Of a stretch of DNA of 64,000 bases, positions 8,980-18,091 are shown one piece after another. The stretch's first letter is position 1. Each line of letters starts with the position of its first letter. The stretch spans positions 1-64,000 of the forward strand of contig CACYXR010000014.1 of the NCBI GenBank assembly GCA_902778455.1, given 5' to 3'. The notes under the pieces are model-generated. The model worked only from the letters and a program-made list of their open reading frames with translations. It ran no database searches and had not been told where the DNA came from. Both the position numbers and the translations under genes were made by a program. The DNA is from an uncultured Selenomonadaceae bacterium (GTDB lineage: Bacteria; Bacillota; Negativicutes; Selenomonadales; Selenomonadaceae).

Positions 8980-10022
8980 TTGATTGCGTTCAGCCGCGCC
9001 GCCATCTCCGAAGCCGACGGATCGCCGGAAGCCGCCTCCATGATCGGCTGGTCGCCGAGCATCAGTACATTGCCGTCCGCCCATGCCTCGCCGCCGTTAT
9101 GGCCGTTATGGTATGCGGTCGCAAGATTTCCCATCACGAAGTACGCGCGTTCCTGGCTGCTCATGTCGTCCGCCGGCGCAGGCACCAAAAAATCCTTGCC
9201 GTTAACCTGGATAAGCCCCGCGTCTCCGTCAATCTTCACATGACCGCCGCTGTACTCGGTCAAAGATTTCGCATAAGTATCCCTGCGGTCTTTATGGTCG
9301 GGGTGGTCAGAAAGGAAGCTGCCGCCGCTCGTCGACCGTTCCATCACACGCTGCCAGATGGCCGCGCAAGCGCCGGGATTGTAGTTTGAATGCGTGATAT
9401 ATTGGAACGCCAGCTTATCGGCCTCACGCTCTTTCGCACGCGGCATATGCACATTGCTCGCAAACTGCGCGGCCAACTGACCGATGGCCGAGTTGTTGGT
9501 CAGCACCGCCGCCCCCACTTGTGCAATCAAAGTATCCCTGACGCCCTTCTGCACATGCTTCTTCTGACCGTGCCCCATCTCGTGCCCCAGCACCACCGCG
9601 ACTTCGTCGTCATTCGCCACCATATTGAACATGCCCGTGTTCACGCTGATATTGTGCCCCAACGTACAAAAAGCGTTGAACGAAGTATCGTTGTTGACAA
9701 AATAATTGTAAGGCTTCTCATAGATAGTCGGATCGACCTCGGCAATCGCTGCGGTGAGAGTCCCCATGATGCTGTCGAGACGCGCGTTCAGATACGGATC
9801 GTCATTGACGCCGTATTTTTCCTGCATCTGCTGGAAGAGCTCATCGCGTCCCTCATTATCCAAATACGAAATCTGTTGGTTAAGCGCCGCGTATTGCACC
9901 CCTGCACCAATTACCGTTTCGAGAATCCCCGCGTCCGCCGTCGGCGTCGGGATCACGGAAAAAGTCAGCGTTCCTGCGACAACCACCGCCGCCAGTTTCT
10001 TACGCATTTTTTTCCATTCCAT
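8976..10022 (-). CDS. M48 family zinc metalloprotease, secreted
   Basis: A 348-residue exported peptidase. A signal peptide covers about residues 1-31, ending near Thr-Ala-Asp-Ala. The zinc motif His-Glu-Met-Gly-His is near residue 146 and the third ligand is in Lys-Glu-Arg-Glu-Ala-Asp near residue 197, as in the BepA/YfgC/LoiP group. A later His-Pro-Asp-His segment and an approximately 100-residue C-terminal extension are typical of soluble M48 proteins. The ATG at 10022 has GGAAGGAG eight bases upstream. It is probably the first gene of the run down to 4080. Envelope protein quality control is the likely role. Confidence 0.92.
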   Translation of the reverse strand: MEWKKMRKKLAAVVVAGTLTFSVIPTPTADAGILETVIGAGVQYAALNQQISYLDNEGRDELFQQMQEKYGVNDDPYLNARLDSIMGTLTAAIAEVDPTIYEKPYNYFVNNDTSFNAFCTLGHNISVNTGMFNMVANDDEVAVVLGHEMGHGQKKHVQKGVRDTLIAQVGAAVLTNNSAIGQLAAQFASNVHMPRAKEREADKLAFQYITHSNYNPGACAAIWQRVMERSTSGGSFLSDHPDHKDRRDTYAKSLTEYSGGHVKIDGDAGLIQVNGKDFLVPAPADDMSSQERAYFVMGNLATAYHNGHNGGEAWADGNVLMLGDQPIMEAASGDPSASEMAARLNAIK

Positions 10023-10188
10023 GCAAAACACTCCTTCCGATTTATAAAGGAACAAAAATTTATCATGTAGGTATTCGCCGCCCATCGCAAAAATCCTGCT
10101 AGCTATGGACAAATCGAAAACCTTGCGTCATAATAATAGTTATAATAAATCATGAATATGAAAATATGATTAGAGGTGATTTCCCGAT

Positions 10189-11211
10189 ATGTGGGCAACC
10201 CGCAAGACCTCCATCCTGCTCGGCGTCAGCTTCGTCGTGCTGCTGGGTTCATTTTGGATTCTGCCGCAGCTTGCCTTCGTCGTATTCATCGCGCTTCTGC
10301 TTCATCTGCTGCTCTGCCCGATGGTCGATTATCTGCATAAGTCCCGAATGATTCCGCGGGGACTCGCCGCCGCCATGACGCTGCTCCTTTTCCTCGTCGC
10401 CGTTTCGGTTCTCTTTGCCGTGCTGTCGACGCCGCTGGCGCGCTCCGCGCAGAAATTCTCCCAAGACCTTCCGGAGCTGACCGAAAACATGCGCGACCTG
10501 TTCGCCGCCTATCCGGTCATCGCGCAGGAAGTGGACAAATTCTGGCGGGAACTCGCCTCCATCGGCATCGACGCCCTTCGTTCCTCTTTGGACGTATTGT
10601 TCTCGTTTTTCTCAAAAATCTTCGACGTCGTCATTATTCTTTTCTCCGCGTTCTATCTGCTGAAGGACGGACGCGAAATCGAGGAATGGATTACGCGCCT
10701 CTTTCCGAAAAAAGATCACATGCGTGTTTTCAAGCTCTTCGACCGCATCTTGCTGTCGCTCCACACATACATCTGCAGCCAAATCGCCATTTGCTTCCTG
10801 ATGGGAATCCTCGTATTCCTCTATTTTACCGCCCGAGATATTCCTTACGCGGTGGTCTTTGCCGTGCTCTCCGGCGTCAGCGAGTTCATTCCCGTCATCG
10901 GCCCGACCGTCGCTTCGCTGTTCGGCGTGTCCGTTGCCGCCACCATTTCGCCGTGGATGGCGGTGCAGACACTTTTCTTCTATCTGCTGATCACGCAGGC
11001 CAACCACAATTTCATTTATCCCACGCTCATCGGGAAGACCCTTCATCTGCACCCGATCGCCATCCTGCTGGGGCTGCTCCTCGGCGGCTGTCTCCTCGAC
11101 GCGCCGGGCATGTTCCTCGCCGTGCCGCTGATGGTCATCATCCGCCTCGTCATCGAGGATATCCACCACGACGCCAACAAGGCGGAAGAAACTCCGCCGC
11201 CTGCGGAATAG
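10189..11211 (+). CDS. AI-2E family transporter (PerM/UPF0118)
   Basis: A 340-residue polytopic protein with the family's layout: paired N-terminal helices (about residues 7-60), a soluble helical insert (80-140), then four or five helices to residue 320. The family signature Leu-Ser-Gly-Val-Ser-Glu-Phe-Ile-Pro-Val-Ile-Gly-Pro sits near residues 223-235. Members include the autoinducer-2 exporter TqsA and Na/H antiporters, so the substrate is open. It is transcribed divergently from the M48 gene and ends at a bidirectional terminator. Confidence 0.9.
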   Translation: MWATRKTSILLGVSFVVLLGSFWILPQLAFVVFIALLLHLLLCPMVDYLHKSRMIPRGLAAAMTLLLFLVAVSVLFAVLSTPLARSAQKFSQDLPELTENMRDLFAAYPVIAQEVDKFWRELASIGIDALRSSLDVLFSFFSKIFDVVIILFSAFYLLKDGREIEEWITRLFPKKDHMRVFKLFDRILLSLHTYICSQIAICFLMGILVFLYFTARDIPYAVVFAVLSGVSEFIPVIGPTVASLFGVSVAATISPWMAVQTLFFYLLITQANHNFIYPTLIGKTLHLHPIAILLGLLLGGCLLDAPGMFLAVPLMVIIRLVIEDIHHDANKAEETPPPAE

Positions 11212-11221
11212 CCGAAAAGAA

Positions 11222-11270
11222 AACGCCTCTCCGTAAATCCGGTTGGATTCGCGAAGAGGCGTTATTTTTG
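11222..11270. terminator. Bidirectional terminator between the AI-2E gene and tyrS
   Basis: Arms AACGCCTCT (11222-11230) and AGAGGCGTT (11255-11263), with an inner AATCC/GGATT stem. A T-run follows on plus and a shorter one on minus. It separates the convergent plus-strand transporter and minus-strand tyrS. Confidence 0.75.
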
Positions 11271-11278
11271 TGTCCTTT

Positions 11279-12505
11279 TTACGCCAACGTCAGCCGCACG
11301 TAAGTCTTTTTTCCTTTTCGCACAATGGCCGTGCCGTCCTTGAAGTCCTGCTCCGTCAACGTCCTTTCGATATCCGTGACGCGCTCGTCGTTCAGGGAGA
11401 GGCCGTTCTGCTGGACAAGACGCTTGCCCTCGCCCTTTGAAGCGATTACCGCTTTTTTCGCCAATACATCGAGCAGCCGCATCCCCATCTCCGAAGCCGC
11501 TACCTCAGCCGTGGGCATAGAATCCGCATCGCCCGCTCCTCCGAAGAGAGCCTCCGCCGCCTTTCTCGCCTTTTCCGCCTCAGCCTCGCCATGCACGAGA
11601 CGCGTGACCTCGTAAGCGAGAATCTTCTTCGCGTTATTCATACGCTCGTCCCTATGCTCGGTGAGACGACGGATCTCGTCCATCGGCAGGAAAGTCAACC
11701 GCGCGAGACATTTTTCCACGTCGCCGTCATCGATGTTCCGCCAGTACTGGTAAAAATCATAGGGCGAGGTCTTTTCCGCGTCGAGCCAAAGAGCGCCCGA
11801 TGCTGTCTTTCCCATCTTCTTGCCGTCGCTCTTCGTCAAGAGCGAAAGCGTCAAGCCGTAAGCGGCTTTCCCTTCGCGGCGACGGATCAGCTCCACGCCC
11901 GCGATGATGTTCGACCATTGGTCGTCGCCGCCCATCTGGAGGACGCAGCCGTAACGACGGTTCAGCTCCATGAAGTCGTAAGCCTGCATCGTCATATAAT
12001 TGAACTCAAGGAAAGTCAACCCCTGCTCCATGCGGTTCTTATAGCACTCCGCCGCCAGCATCCGATTGACGGAAAAGCACGCGCCCACATCCCGCAGGAA
12101 CTCGATATGATTGAGCTTCCGCAACCATTCGCCGTTGTTGACCATCAGCGCCTTGCCCTCGGAAAAATCGATAAAACGCGCCATCTGCGTCTTGAACCGT
12201 TCACAGTTCGCCTCAATCTCGTCGTCGGTCATCACGCGGCGCATATCGGTACGTCCCGAAGGGTCGCCGACGGTGCCCGTGCCGCCGCCCACAAGGCAAA
12301 TCGGACGGTGCCCGGCGCGCTGGAGCCGTGCCATCGCCATCAATGCGAGAAAGTGCCCGACATGAAGGCTGTCCGCTGTCGGATCGAAGCCGATATAAAA
12401 CGTGATTTTTTCTTCGGAAAAGAGCTTCCTGACTTCCTCCTCATTCGTGCACTGCGCGATATATCCGCGTTCCTTCAATTCATCCCATACATTCCCCGGC
12501 ATCAA
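11279..12505 (-). CDS. tyrS: Tyrosine--tRNA ligase
   Basis: A 408-residue class I synthetase that charges tRNA-Tyr. The nucleotide-binding HIGH-type motif reads His-Val-Gly-His-Phe near residue 48 and the KMSKS-type loop reads Lys-Met-Gly-Lys-Thr near residue 229. Tyr-Ile-Gly-Phe-Asp-Pro-Thr near 37-43 is the usual active-site strand. A C-terminal S4-like RNA-binding domain covers about 340-408. No T-box leader fits in the 53-base gap after the upstream PBP gene, so it is probably cotranscribed with that gene. Confidence 0.97.
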   Translation of the reverse strand: MMPGNVWDELKERGYIAQCTNEEEVRKLFSEEKITFYIGFDPTADSLHVGHFLALMAMARLQRAGHRPICLVGGGTGTVGDPSGRTDMRRVMTDDEIEANCERFKTQMARFIDFSEGKALMVNNGEWLRKLNHIEFLRDVGACFSVNRMLAAECYKNRMEQGLTFLEFNYMTMQAYDFMELNRRYGCVLQMGGDDQWSNIIAGVELIRRREGKAAYGLTLSLLTKSDGKKMGKTASGALWLDAEKTSPYDFYQYWRNIDDGDVEKCLARLTFLPMDEIRRLTEHRDERMNNAKKILAYEVTRLVHGEAEAEKARKAAEALFGGAGDADSMPTAEVAASEMGMRLLDVLAKKAVIASKGEGKRLVQQNGLSLNDERVTDIERTLTEQDFKDGTAIVRKGKKTYVRLTLA

Positions 12506-12558
12506 TATATCCTCCCGAATATCAATAATAGACGTATATTATCTATGGGTTTTTACTT

Positions 12559-14781
12559 TCAGCGTCCTTTGCCCATGCCGCCCGACATACTCGGCGCGGT
12601 GGAAGGCGCTGTCGACGGCGCCGTCGGTTTCGTCGGCGGTGCCTCCGGCTCTCTTTCCGGTTCCGGCTCCGGCTCGGGAGGAGTTGGAACGCGCTCCGGC
12701 GCTTCTCCTGTCGACGGACGCGTCGGCTGCGGCGACGTCGAATCACGTCGCGGCGGCGTCGGATCGTCCCGCCTCGGCGACGTCTGCGGCCTCTGGGACG
12801 GCGGCTTCGCCTGCTGGTTCGGCTTTTGGCTCTGATCCCTTCTCTGATTGGAAGAACGTCCTTCTTCCTTCAACTCGTCCATACCGTCGCTCTTATAATT
12901 CGGCCCCGGCTCGAACTGGCGGACAGGCATATTCGCCGTCGCCTTTTCCATAAACGCCTGCCAGACGGACGCAGGCAGATTACCGCCTGTCATGCCGTCG
13001 AGATCGCTGTTGTCATCGCAGCCGATCCAAACCCCCGCCACAAGATCGGTGGTATAGCCGACAAACCAAGCGTCGCAATAATCGCTGGTCGTTCCCGTCT
13101 TGCCCGCCGCCGGACGGTCAAGCGCCGCGCCCGTACCGGTTCCGCGTGCGATGACGCCCTGCAGCATCGAGGTCAAGTCGTTGGCACTGGCCTCGCTGAT
13201 CACGTTTTTCTGTTTAGGCTTCGCCTGCTCCAATATTTTGCCGTTGCGGTCCAGCACTTTGATAACCGCCGTCGGTTCCACATGGATGCCTTGGTTCGCA
13301 AATGTCCCGTACGCACTGGTCAGCTCCAGCGGCGTCAGTCCGCGTGTCAGGCCGCCCAACGACGTCGCAAGTCCGCGATCGTTTGTCGGACCGTCCAGCA
13401 CAAAGGTCGTGATTCCCATTTCCTGCGCGTAATAAATAGCCTTGTCCATGCCGATCTTCTGCGCAATCTTGACCGTCGGCACGTTCAATGACTGCTCCGC
13501 CACATAACGAAGCGTCACCTTGCCGTTATAATTCCTGTTGTAATTTTCCGGCTCCCAATCGCCGACCATGATTGGACTGTCCTCGATAATCGTATTGGGC
13601 GTGAAACGGTTTTCCAGCGCCGCCGCGAACACGAACGGCTTGAAGGCCGAGCCCGGCTGCCGTTCCGCCATCGTCGCACGGTTGAACTGGTCGGTACCGC
13701 GCCCGCCGACCATCGCCTTGATTTGCCCGGTATGCGGATCGATGGCCACCAATGCGCCCTGCGGCTGCGCCAACCCGTTCTTATCCGTCTCAAAGGTCGG
13801 CAGCATCTTCATCGCGGCTTCCGCGGCCCTCTGCATATCCATGTCGATCGTCGTATAAATTTTCAGCCCGCTCTTATAAACAGCGTCCGCGCCGTACTTG
13901 TCGATCAGTCCCTGCACCACATAATCAATGAAATACGCGGCCTCCGTATTCTCCCCCGCTGCCGGACGGGCAAGCTTCAAATCTTCCCTCTTCAAGCGGC
14001 TTGCTTCGGAATCGCTGATATAATGGTACTTCGCCATTTGCTCCAGCACCGTCGCCCGACGCGCGCGTGCCGCTTCCAGATTGTTGAACGGCGAATAATA
14101 ATTCGGGCTCTTCGGGATGCCCGCCAGCATCGCGCACTCGTTCAGCGTCAGCGCACTGACGTCCTTGCCGAAATACGTCTTCGCCGCAGCCTCGACGCCG
14201 TACGCGCCCTGCCCGAAATAAATCTGGTTCAGATAAAACTCCAGGATTTCCTGCTTCGTATACTCGCGCTCAAGCTGCAGCGCAAGGAACATTTCCTGTA
14301 TCTTGCGCTTCATCGTGCGCTCCGGCGTCAAATACGCGTTCTTCGCCAGCTGCTGCGTAATCGTCGAGCCGCCCTCTGTCACGCCGCCGCCGGTGATATT
14401 TGCCCAAGCCGCGCGCAAAATCCCTCGGGGGTCGATGCCCGAGTGCTCATAAAAACGCGCGTCCTCTACCGCGATAAAAGCGTTCTGCAAATCCCTCGGG
14501 ATCTGTGAAATTTTCACAGGCATACGATTTTCCGTCGCGTGGATATTCGCGATCTCATTGCCGTTGATATCGTAAATCTGCGACGACGCCGACGGCGTAA
14601 GATCCTCCGCGAGATTCGGCCGCGTGTTCATGCTCGCCGTCAAAAAACCGCAGCCAATACCGGTAATCATCACCAGCACTACGAGAATAAAACCGCCGAG
14701 AATCCGCCAAAAGTGACCGCCGCTCTTTTTTGAGGAACGGGACTTCTTCGCGTGCGCCGCCTTCGCCGGTTGCTTTGACAT
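12559..14781 (-). CDS. mrcA: Class A penicillin-binding protein (PBP1A type)
   Basis: A 740-residue bifunctional peptidoglycan synthase. A basic cytoplasmic tail and one membrane helix (about residues 25-47) precede the GT51 glycosyltransferase domain: Glu-Asp-Ala-Arg-Phe-Tyr-Glu-His-Ser-Gly near 105, then Gly-Gly-Ser-Thr-Ile-Thr-Gln-Gln. The transpeptidase domain has Ser-x-x-Lys as Ser-Ala-Phe-Lys, Ser-x-Asn as Ser-Leu-Asn, and Lys-Thr-Gly-Thr near residue 560. The last 90 residues are a Pro/Ser/Thr/Glu-rich disordered tail. The ATG at 14781 has AGAGGAGG upstream; the longer frame is not supported. Confidence 0.95.
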   Translation of the reverse strand: MSKQPAKAAHAKKSRSSKKSGGHFWRILGGFILVVLVMITGIGCGFLTASMNTRPNLAEDLTPSASSQIYDINGNEIANIHATENRMPVKISQIPRDLQNAFIAVEDARFYEHSGIDPRGILRAAWANITGGGVTEGGSTITQQLAKNAYLTPERTMKRKIQEMFLALQLEREYTKQEILEFYLNQIYFGQGAYGVEAAAKTYFGKDVSALTLNECAMLAGIPKSPNYYSPFNNLEAARARRATVLEQMAKYHYISDSEASRLKREDLKLARPAAGENTEAAYFIDYVVQGLIDKYGADAVYKSGLKIYTTIDMDMQRAAEAAMKMLPTFETDKNGLAQPQGALVAIDPHTGQIKAMVGGRGTDQFNRATMAERQPGSAFKPFVFAAALENRFTPNTIIEDSPIMVGDWEPENYNRNYNGKVTLRYVAEQSLNVPTVKIAQKIGMDKAIYYAQEMGITTFVLDGPTNDRGLATSLGGLTRGLTPLELTSAYGTFANQGIHVEPTAVIKVLDRNGKILEQAKPKQKNVISEASANDLTSMLQGVIARGTGTGAALDRPAAGKTGTTSDYCDAWFVGYTTDLVAGVWIGCDDNSDLDGMTGGNLPASVWQAFMEKATANMPVRQFEPGPNYKSDGMDELKEEGRSSNQRRDQSQKPNQQAKPPSQRPQTSPRRDDPTPPRRDSTSPQPTRPSTGEAPERVPTPPEPEPEPEREPEAPPTKPTAPSTAPSTAPSMSGGMGKGR

Positions 14782-14913
14782 GAAAATCCTCCTCTGCCCG
14801 CTTCGGGGCAAGACACTTGCGTCTATAAACCAATAACATAAAAATCCATAGTAAAGATTCTAAGCCTTATTCGCCCGTATGTCAAATAATGCAAAGAAAA
14901 ATTAACATCCCTA

Positions 14914-14943
14914 TTGACAGAACCCCATCGGCTGAGATATACT
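14914..14943 (+). promoter_or_regulatory. tRNA-Thr promoter
   Basis: TTGACA at 14914-14919 and TATACT at 14938-14943 with an 18-base spacer, about 17 bases before the tRNA. It is a near-consensus sigma-A promoter. Confidence 0.8.
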
Positions 14944-14960
14944 AGTTGTTGTCAGTCAAC

Positions 14961-15036
14961 GCTAGCTTAGCTCAGTTGGTAGAGCAGCGCATTCGTAATG
15001 CGCAGGTCGTAGGTTCAAGTCCTATAGCTAGCTCCA
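14961..15036 (+). tRNA. tRNA-Thr (anticodon CGT)
   Basis: A 76-base cloverleaf. The acceptor arms are GCTAGCT (14961-14967) and AGCTAGC (15026-15032). The anticodon stem GCGCA/TGCGC has loop TTCGTAA, so the anticodon is CGT, reading ACG. The T-loop is TTCAAGT. The discriminator is T, and the CCA end is encoded. Confidence 0.97.
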
Positions 15037-15047
15037 TAGAGAAATCA

Positions 15048-15080
15048 AGGCTTCCGGGGATATCCCCGGAAGCCTTTTTC
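15048..15080. terminator. Bidirectional terminator between tRNA-Thr and aroC
   Basis: A 13-bp perfect stem (15048-15060 with 15063-15075) is followed by TTTTTC on plus. On minus it lies just beyond the aroC stop codon. Confidence 0.82.
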
Positions 15081-15082
15081 AT

Positions 15083-16228
15083 TTAGTCTTGTTTCTGCAA
15101 ACGCCCATGATAATCGGCCATCACATGCAAAAGGTCGCCCATGGCGTCACAGCCGAATTTTTCCGTGACGGCAGCAGCGATTGTCAGTGCCGTCATGGCT
15201 TCGCCGACGACGGAAGCCGCCGACACCGCGCAGACGTCACTCCTTTCCTTCGACGCCAGCACCGGCTGTTTTGTCGCGATATCCACTGAATGAAGCGGCT
15301 TCATCAATGTCGGGATTGGTTTCATGACCGCGCGGATCACAATCGGCTCGCCGTTCGTCATGCCGCCCTCGAGACCGCCCGCGTGATTTGTCTTCCGCAC
15401 GATATGACCCGCTTCATCAAAAAACATCTCGTCATGGGCGAGACTGCCGGGAAGCTCCGCGTAACCGAAGCCTTCACCGAACTCAACGCCCTTAATTGCC
15501 TGAATTGACGTCATCGCCGCCGCCAGCCGCGCGTCAAGTCTCATATCCCACTGGATATGGCTGCCGAGCCCCACCGGTGCGCCCGTCACCGTGACCTCGA
15601 AAACGCCTCCCAGCGTGTCCCCCGCTTCCTTCGCCTCGCGGATTTTCGTTTTCATACGCTCCTCCGCCTCGGCGTCCCGGCAGTTCAATTCCGAGCCTTC
15701 GTTTCCCTGCCTTTTATCCGCGTCGGCACGTACGCCGCCGATATTCAGCACGCGGGACGAGATTTCGATTCCCAGCGCCGCAAGGAATTGCTTCGCCACC
15801 GCGCCCGCCGCGACGCGCATGGTCGTTTCCCGTGCGCTGGAGCGCTCGAGGATGTCGCGGATATCCTCCCGGTCATATTTTTTGACGCCCACGAGATCGG
15901 CGTGACCGGGGCGCGCCGCCGTGACCTTTTCCCCGGCGGGATCGCCAAAGGCCGCCATGCGGTCGGTCCAGTTCGCGAAATCCTTGTTCCTGACCTGTAT
16001 CGTGATTGGGCTGCCGATGGTCTCGCCGAAACGCACACCGGACAAAATCTCCGCTTTGTCCGTTTCGATTTTCATACGGCCGCCGCGCCCGTAGCCCTGC
16101 TGCCTTCGCGCAAGGTCGCGATTGATTTTTTCCAGATCGAGCCGAAGCCCCGCCGGGATTCCCTCCAATAGTGCCGTCAACGCCGGCCCATGGGACTCCC
16201 CCGCCGTCAAAAAACGAAAATGTGCCAT
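15083..16228 (-). CDS. aroC: Chorismate synthase
   Basis: A 381-residue enzyme for the last common step of aromatic amino acid synthesis, converting EPSP to chorismate with reduced FMN. Family signatures are present: Gly-Glu-Ser-His-Gly-Pro-Ala-Leu near residue 10, Gly-Tyr-Gly-Arg-Gly-Gly-Arg-Met near 45, and Arg-Ser-Ser-Ala-Arg-Glu-Thr near 130. The start at 16228 gives the canonical Met-Ala-His-Phe-Arg-Phe opening, with AAGGAAAG upstream. It lies 26 bases after a pilus gene on the same strand, so pilus and aroC transcripts may be joined. Confidence 0.96.
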   Translation of the reverse strand: MAHFRFLTAGESHGPALTALLEGIPAGLRLDLEKINRDLARRQQGYGRGGRMKIETDKAEILSGVRFGETIGSPITIQVRNKDFANWTDRMAAFGDPAGEKVTAARPGHADLVGVKKYDREDIRDILERSSARETTMRVAAGAVAKQFLAALGIEISSRVLNIGGVRADADKRQGNEGSELNCRDAEAEERMKTKIREAKEAGDTLGGVFEVTVTGAPVGLGSHIQWDMRLDARLAAAMTSIQAIKGVEFGEGFGYAELPGSLAHDEMFFDEAGHIVRKTNHAGGLEGGMTNGEPIVIRAVMKPIPTLMKPLHSVDIATKQPVLASKERSDVCAVSAASVVGEAMTALTIAAAVTEKFGCDAMGDLLHVMADYHGRLQKQD

Positions 16229-16254
16229 ACTTTCTTTCCTTCTTTCTCTATCCT

Positions 16255-16785
16255 TTATATCGCCCGTGCGTAAATCCAAAGCTCTATCGTCCCATTGAAT
16301 ATGCCGTCTTCGGTCTTGCCGCGCACTGCGTCGATTTTCACAAAACGTCCCCGCTGTTCCAACGCGTACAGAAAATCCATCAACGCGAAATAGTCGCCTC
16401 GTACGGAAAACCGCAGCTTTTCCGCCGCGAAACCGCCCGCCGTTCCCGGCTCCTCCGGCACGACGCCGAGCAGAGTGACGCCGGATTCCGCCGCACGTTT
16501 CTCCGCCCCGGCCAAAAACGCGCCCGCTTCGAGCCGCGCCGGAAGCATAGCGTCCAAATAACGCTTCCGTTCAGCTGCCGACTTCGCCTCTTTCGCAGGA
16601 TCGGGATGCGCGCGCCGGAATGCCGCCGCCGACTCGATTTCCCGCCGAAGCGAGACCGCCTCCGATTCCTTCGCGCGAAGGGCGTTTCTCTGCGGCTCAT
16701 AGGACAGCAGATAAAACGAAGCGCCCAAAACCGCTGCCAAAACAGCCATGACGCAAAATCGCAGCCGTGCCTTTTTTGCTCCCAT
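16255..16785 (-). CDS. Type IV pilus alignment protein, PilO-like
   Basis: A 176-residue bitopic protein with one N-terminal membrane helix (about residues 9-28), a coiled-coil stretch with Glu-Ser-Glu-Ala-Val-Ser-Leu-Arg-Arg-Glu near 40-50, and a small alpha/beta domain. The segment Phe-Ala-Leu-Met-Asp-Phe-Leu-Tyr-Ala-Leu-Glu near 130-145 is the characteristic PilO/GspM helix. It should pair with the PilN-like periplasmic part of the upstream protein. It starts 14 bases after that gene. Between this gene and aroC, where a secretin gene might be expected, there are only 26 bases. Confidence 0.75.
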   Translation of the reverse strand: MGAKKARLRFCVMAVLAAVLGASFYLLSYEPQRNALRAKESEAVSLRREIESAAAFRRAHPDPAKEAKSAAERKRYLDAMLPARLEAGAFLAGAEKRAAESGVTLLGVVPEEPGTAGGFAAEKLRFSVRGDYFALMDFLYALEQRGRFVKIDAVRGKTEDGIFNGTIELWIYARAI

Positions 16786-16799
16786 GCCGCCTCTTCCCC

Positions 16800-17981
16800 T
16801 TAAAATTTCAACCGAAGCTTGAACCGAAGCTCGCCTTGCTCATCAGCCAATGACTCCTTCAAAAGCGGCTTTTCCCGAAGCTCCGCCGCTTCATTTCCCA
16901 ACCGTTCCAAGTATGTGATGAGATGCCCGTGATCCGTCGCGCGTCCGACGCAAAGCAACGAGCCGTCCTCCTGCACATCCAATTCCGTCAGGTACACGCC
17001 GTCCACGCCCACCGTACCGAGCGCGCTCATAACGGCATACCACGAGCGTCGCTCCGCCGACAGCTTTCGCAGCGCTTTTTCCGTCCCCTCGACCTCCGCC
17101 TGTCCGCCCGCAAAGCCTTCCATCTTTTCCCGTTCCCGCGCTTCCATCGCATATTCCTGCCGCAAGTTGTCCACCTGCGTGTCCGCCGCCGAAAGCAGCC
17201 AAAGATTCCGCGCAAAAAGTATGGAAATCAGAAGCAGTGACCCGGCAAGCATGATATTTCCCGACGTTTGCCAAAGACGCACGCGTTCAGCTTTTTCCTC
17301 CCGCGGCAAAAATTCGACTCCGAACGACGGATAATGAACGCGAAGCGCCGCGTAAAGCGCCATTGATAAATCCCATGTCCATTTTTCCCGACGGGCGGGC
17401 GCGGAAAGTTCCACCGCCGCGTCGCGCCAGAGCAAGCGACTGTCTTCGCGCCGACAAGAAAAATGCAGGGGCGCCATCGTCATCCCCGAAACGCCGAGTC
17501 CCGCTGCCGTCATCGCGTTGACCAGATCGCGCCCGTACTCCGAGGGCAACGCCGCAAGCTCCAGCCGTTCCTCATGTCTTCCAAAACCCGGCCAGTAGGC
17601 TCCCTCGTCAAACGGCACGTTCGTCTCGATGTCCCAGCGCACAGCCGTTTCCAACTCCTCACGCTCCAACGGCGGAAATTCCCGCTCGTAAACGAAAAAC
17701 AGCTCCCGCGGCAGGCACAGGCTGATATGATCATAAGAAAGCCCGTATGTCACGCAAAGGCGCATCAGATTTTCCGGGAACGCCGCCCTGTTCTCCCACG
17801 GTGCCTCCATCCCCCGCCATTTTTCCTCCCGCGCCTGCCGCACGCGAAAACGGTCCGCTTCCCCTGTCTGTTCCAGCTCGACCAGAAACAGCGCGTCCGC
17901 CGAGACAAACACGCCCAAAACACGGTTCGGCTTCGCGCCGAAGAATGGCATAAACTCCGACAACTGCATGAACGTCAACAC
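16800..17981 (-). CDS. PilM-PilN fusion (GspL-like) pilus assembly protein
   Basis: A 393-residue protein that joins two normally separate parts. Residues 1-215 resemble the front half of the actin-like PilM/GspL cytoplasmic domain: Val-Leu-Gly-Val-Phe-Val-Ser, Leu-Pro-Arg-Glu-Leu-Phe-Phe-Val, then Leu-Glu-Arg-Glu-Glu-Leu-Glu-Thr-Ala-Val-Arg-Trp-Asp-Ile-Glu. One membrane helix lies at about 232-254, then a coiled coil (260-305) and a PilN-type ferredoxin-like periplasmic domain. The back half of the actin fold is missing, as in GspL of type II secretion. The start is uncertain: TTG at 17978 or ATG at 17969 fit the AAAGG site as well as the GTG used here. Confidence 0.72.
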   Translation of the reverse strand: MLTFMQLSEFMPFFGAKPNRVLGVFVSADALFLVELEQTGEADRFRVRQAREEKWRGMEAPWENRAAFPENLMRLCVTYGLSYDHISLCLPRELFFVYEREFPPLEREELETAVRWDIETNVPFDEGAYWPGFGRHEERLELAALPSEYGRDLVNAMTAAGLGVSGMTMAPLHFSCRREDSRLLWRDAAVELSAPARREKWTWDLSMALYAALRVHYPSFGVEFLPREEKAERVRLWQTSGNIMLAGSLLLISILFARNLWLLSAADTQVDNLRQEYAMEAREREKMEGFAGGQAEVEGTEKALRKLSAERRSWYAVMSALGTVGVDGVYLTELDVQEDGSLLCVGRATDHGHLITYLERLGNEAAELREKPLLKESLADEQGELRFKLRLKF

Positions 17982-18041
17982 ACGCCTTTCCGAAATTCAC
18001 ATACATTCCGTATTTTACACGAAGTCTGCGCTTCCCGCAAC

Positions 18042-18077
18042 AAAAAAGCCGCACGACAAACGCCGTGCAGCTTTTTA
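18042..18077 (-). terminator. Terminator of sucCD
   Basis: An imperfect stem of AAAAAGC-CGCACG against CGTGCA-GCTTTTT, directly downstream of the sucD stop on minus, with T-runs on either strand. Confidence 0.7.
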
Positions 18078-18091
18078 CACTCAAATTTTAT

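Noticed and set aside
12506-12558. A T-box leader before tyrS
   Set aside because: Only 53 bases separate tyrS from the PBP gene, far too short for a T-box, and no T-box core sequence is seen.
15557-16171. A plus-strand frame of about 200 codons opposite aroC
   Set aside because: It is an antisense shadow; aroC signatures on minus are complete.
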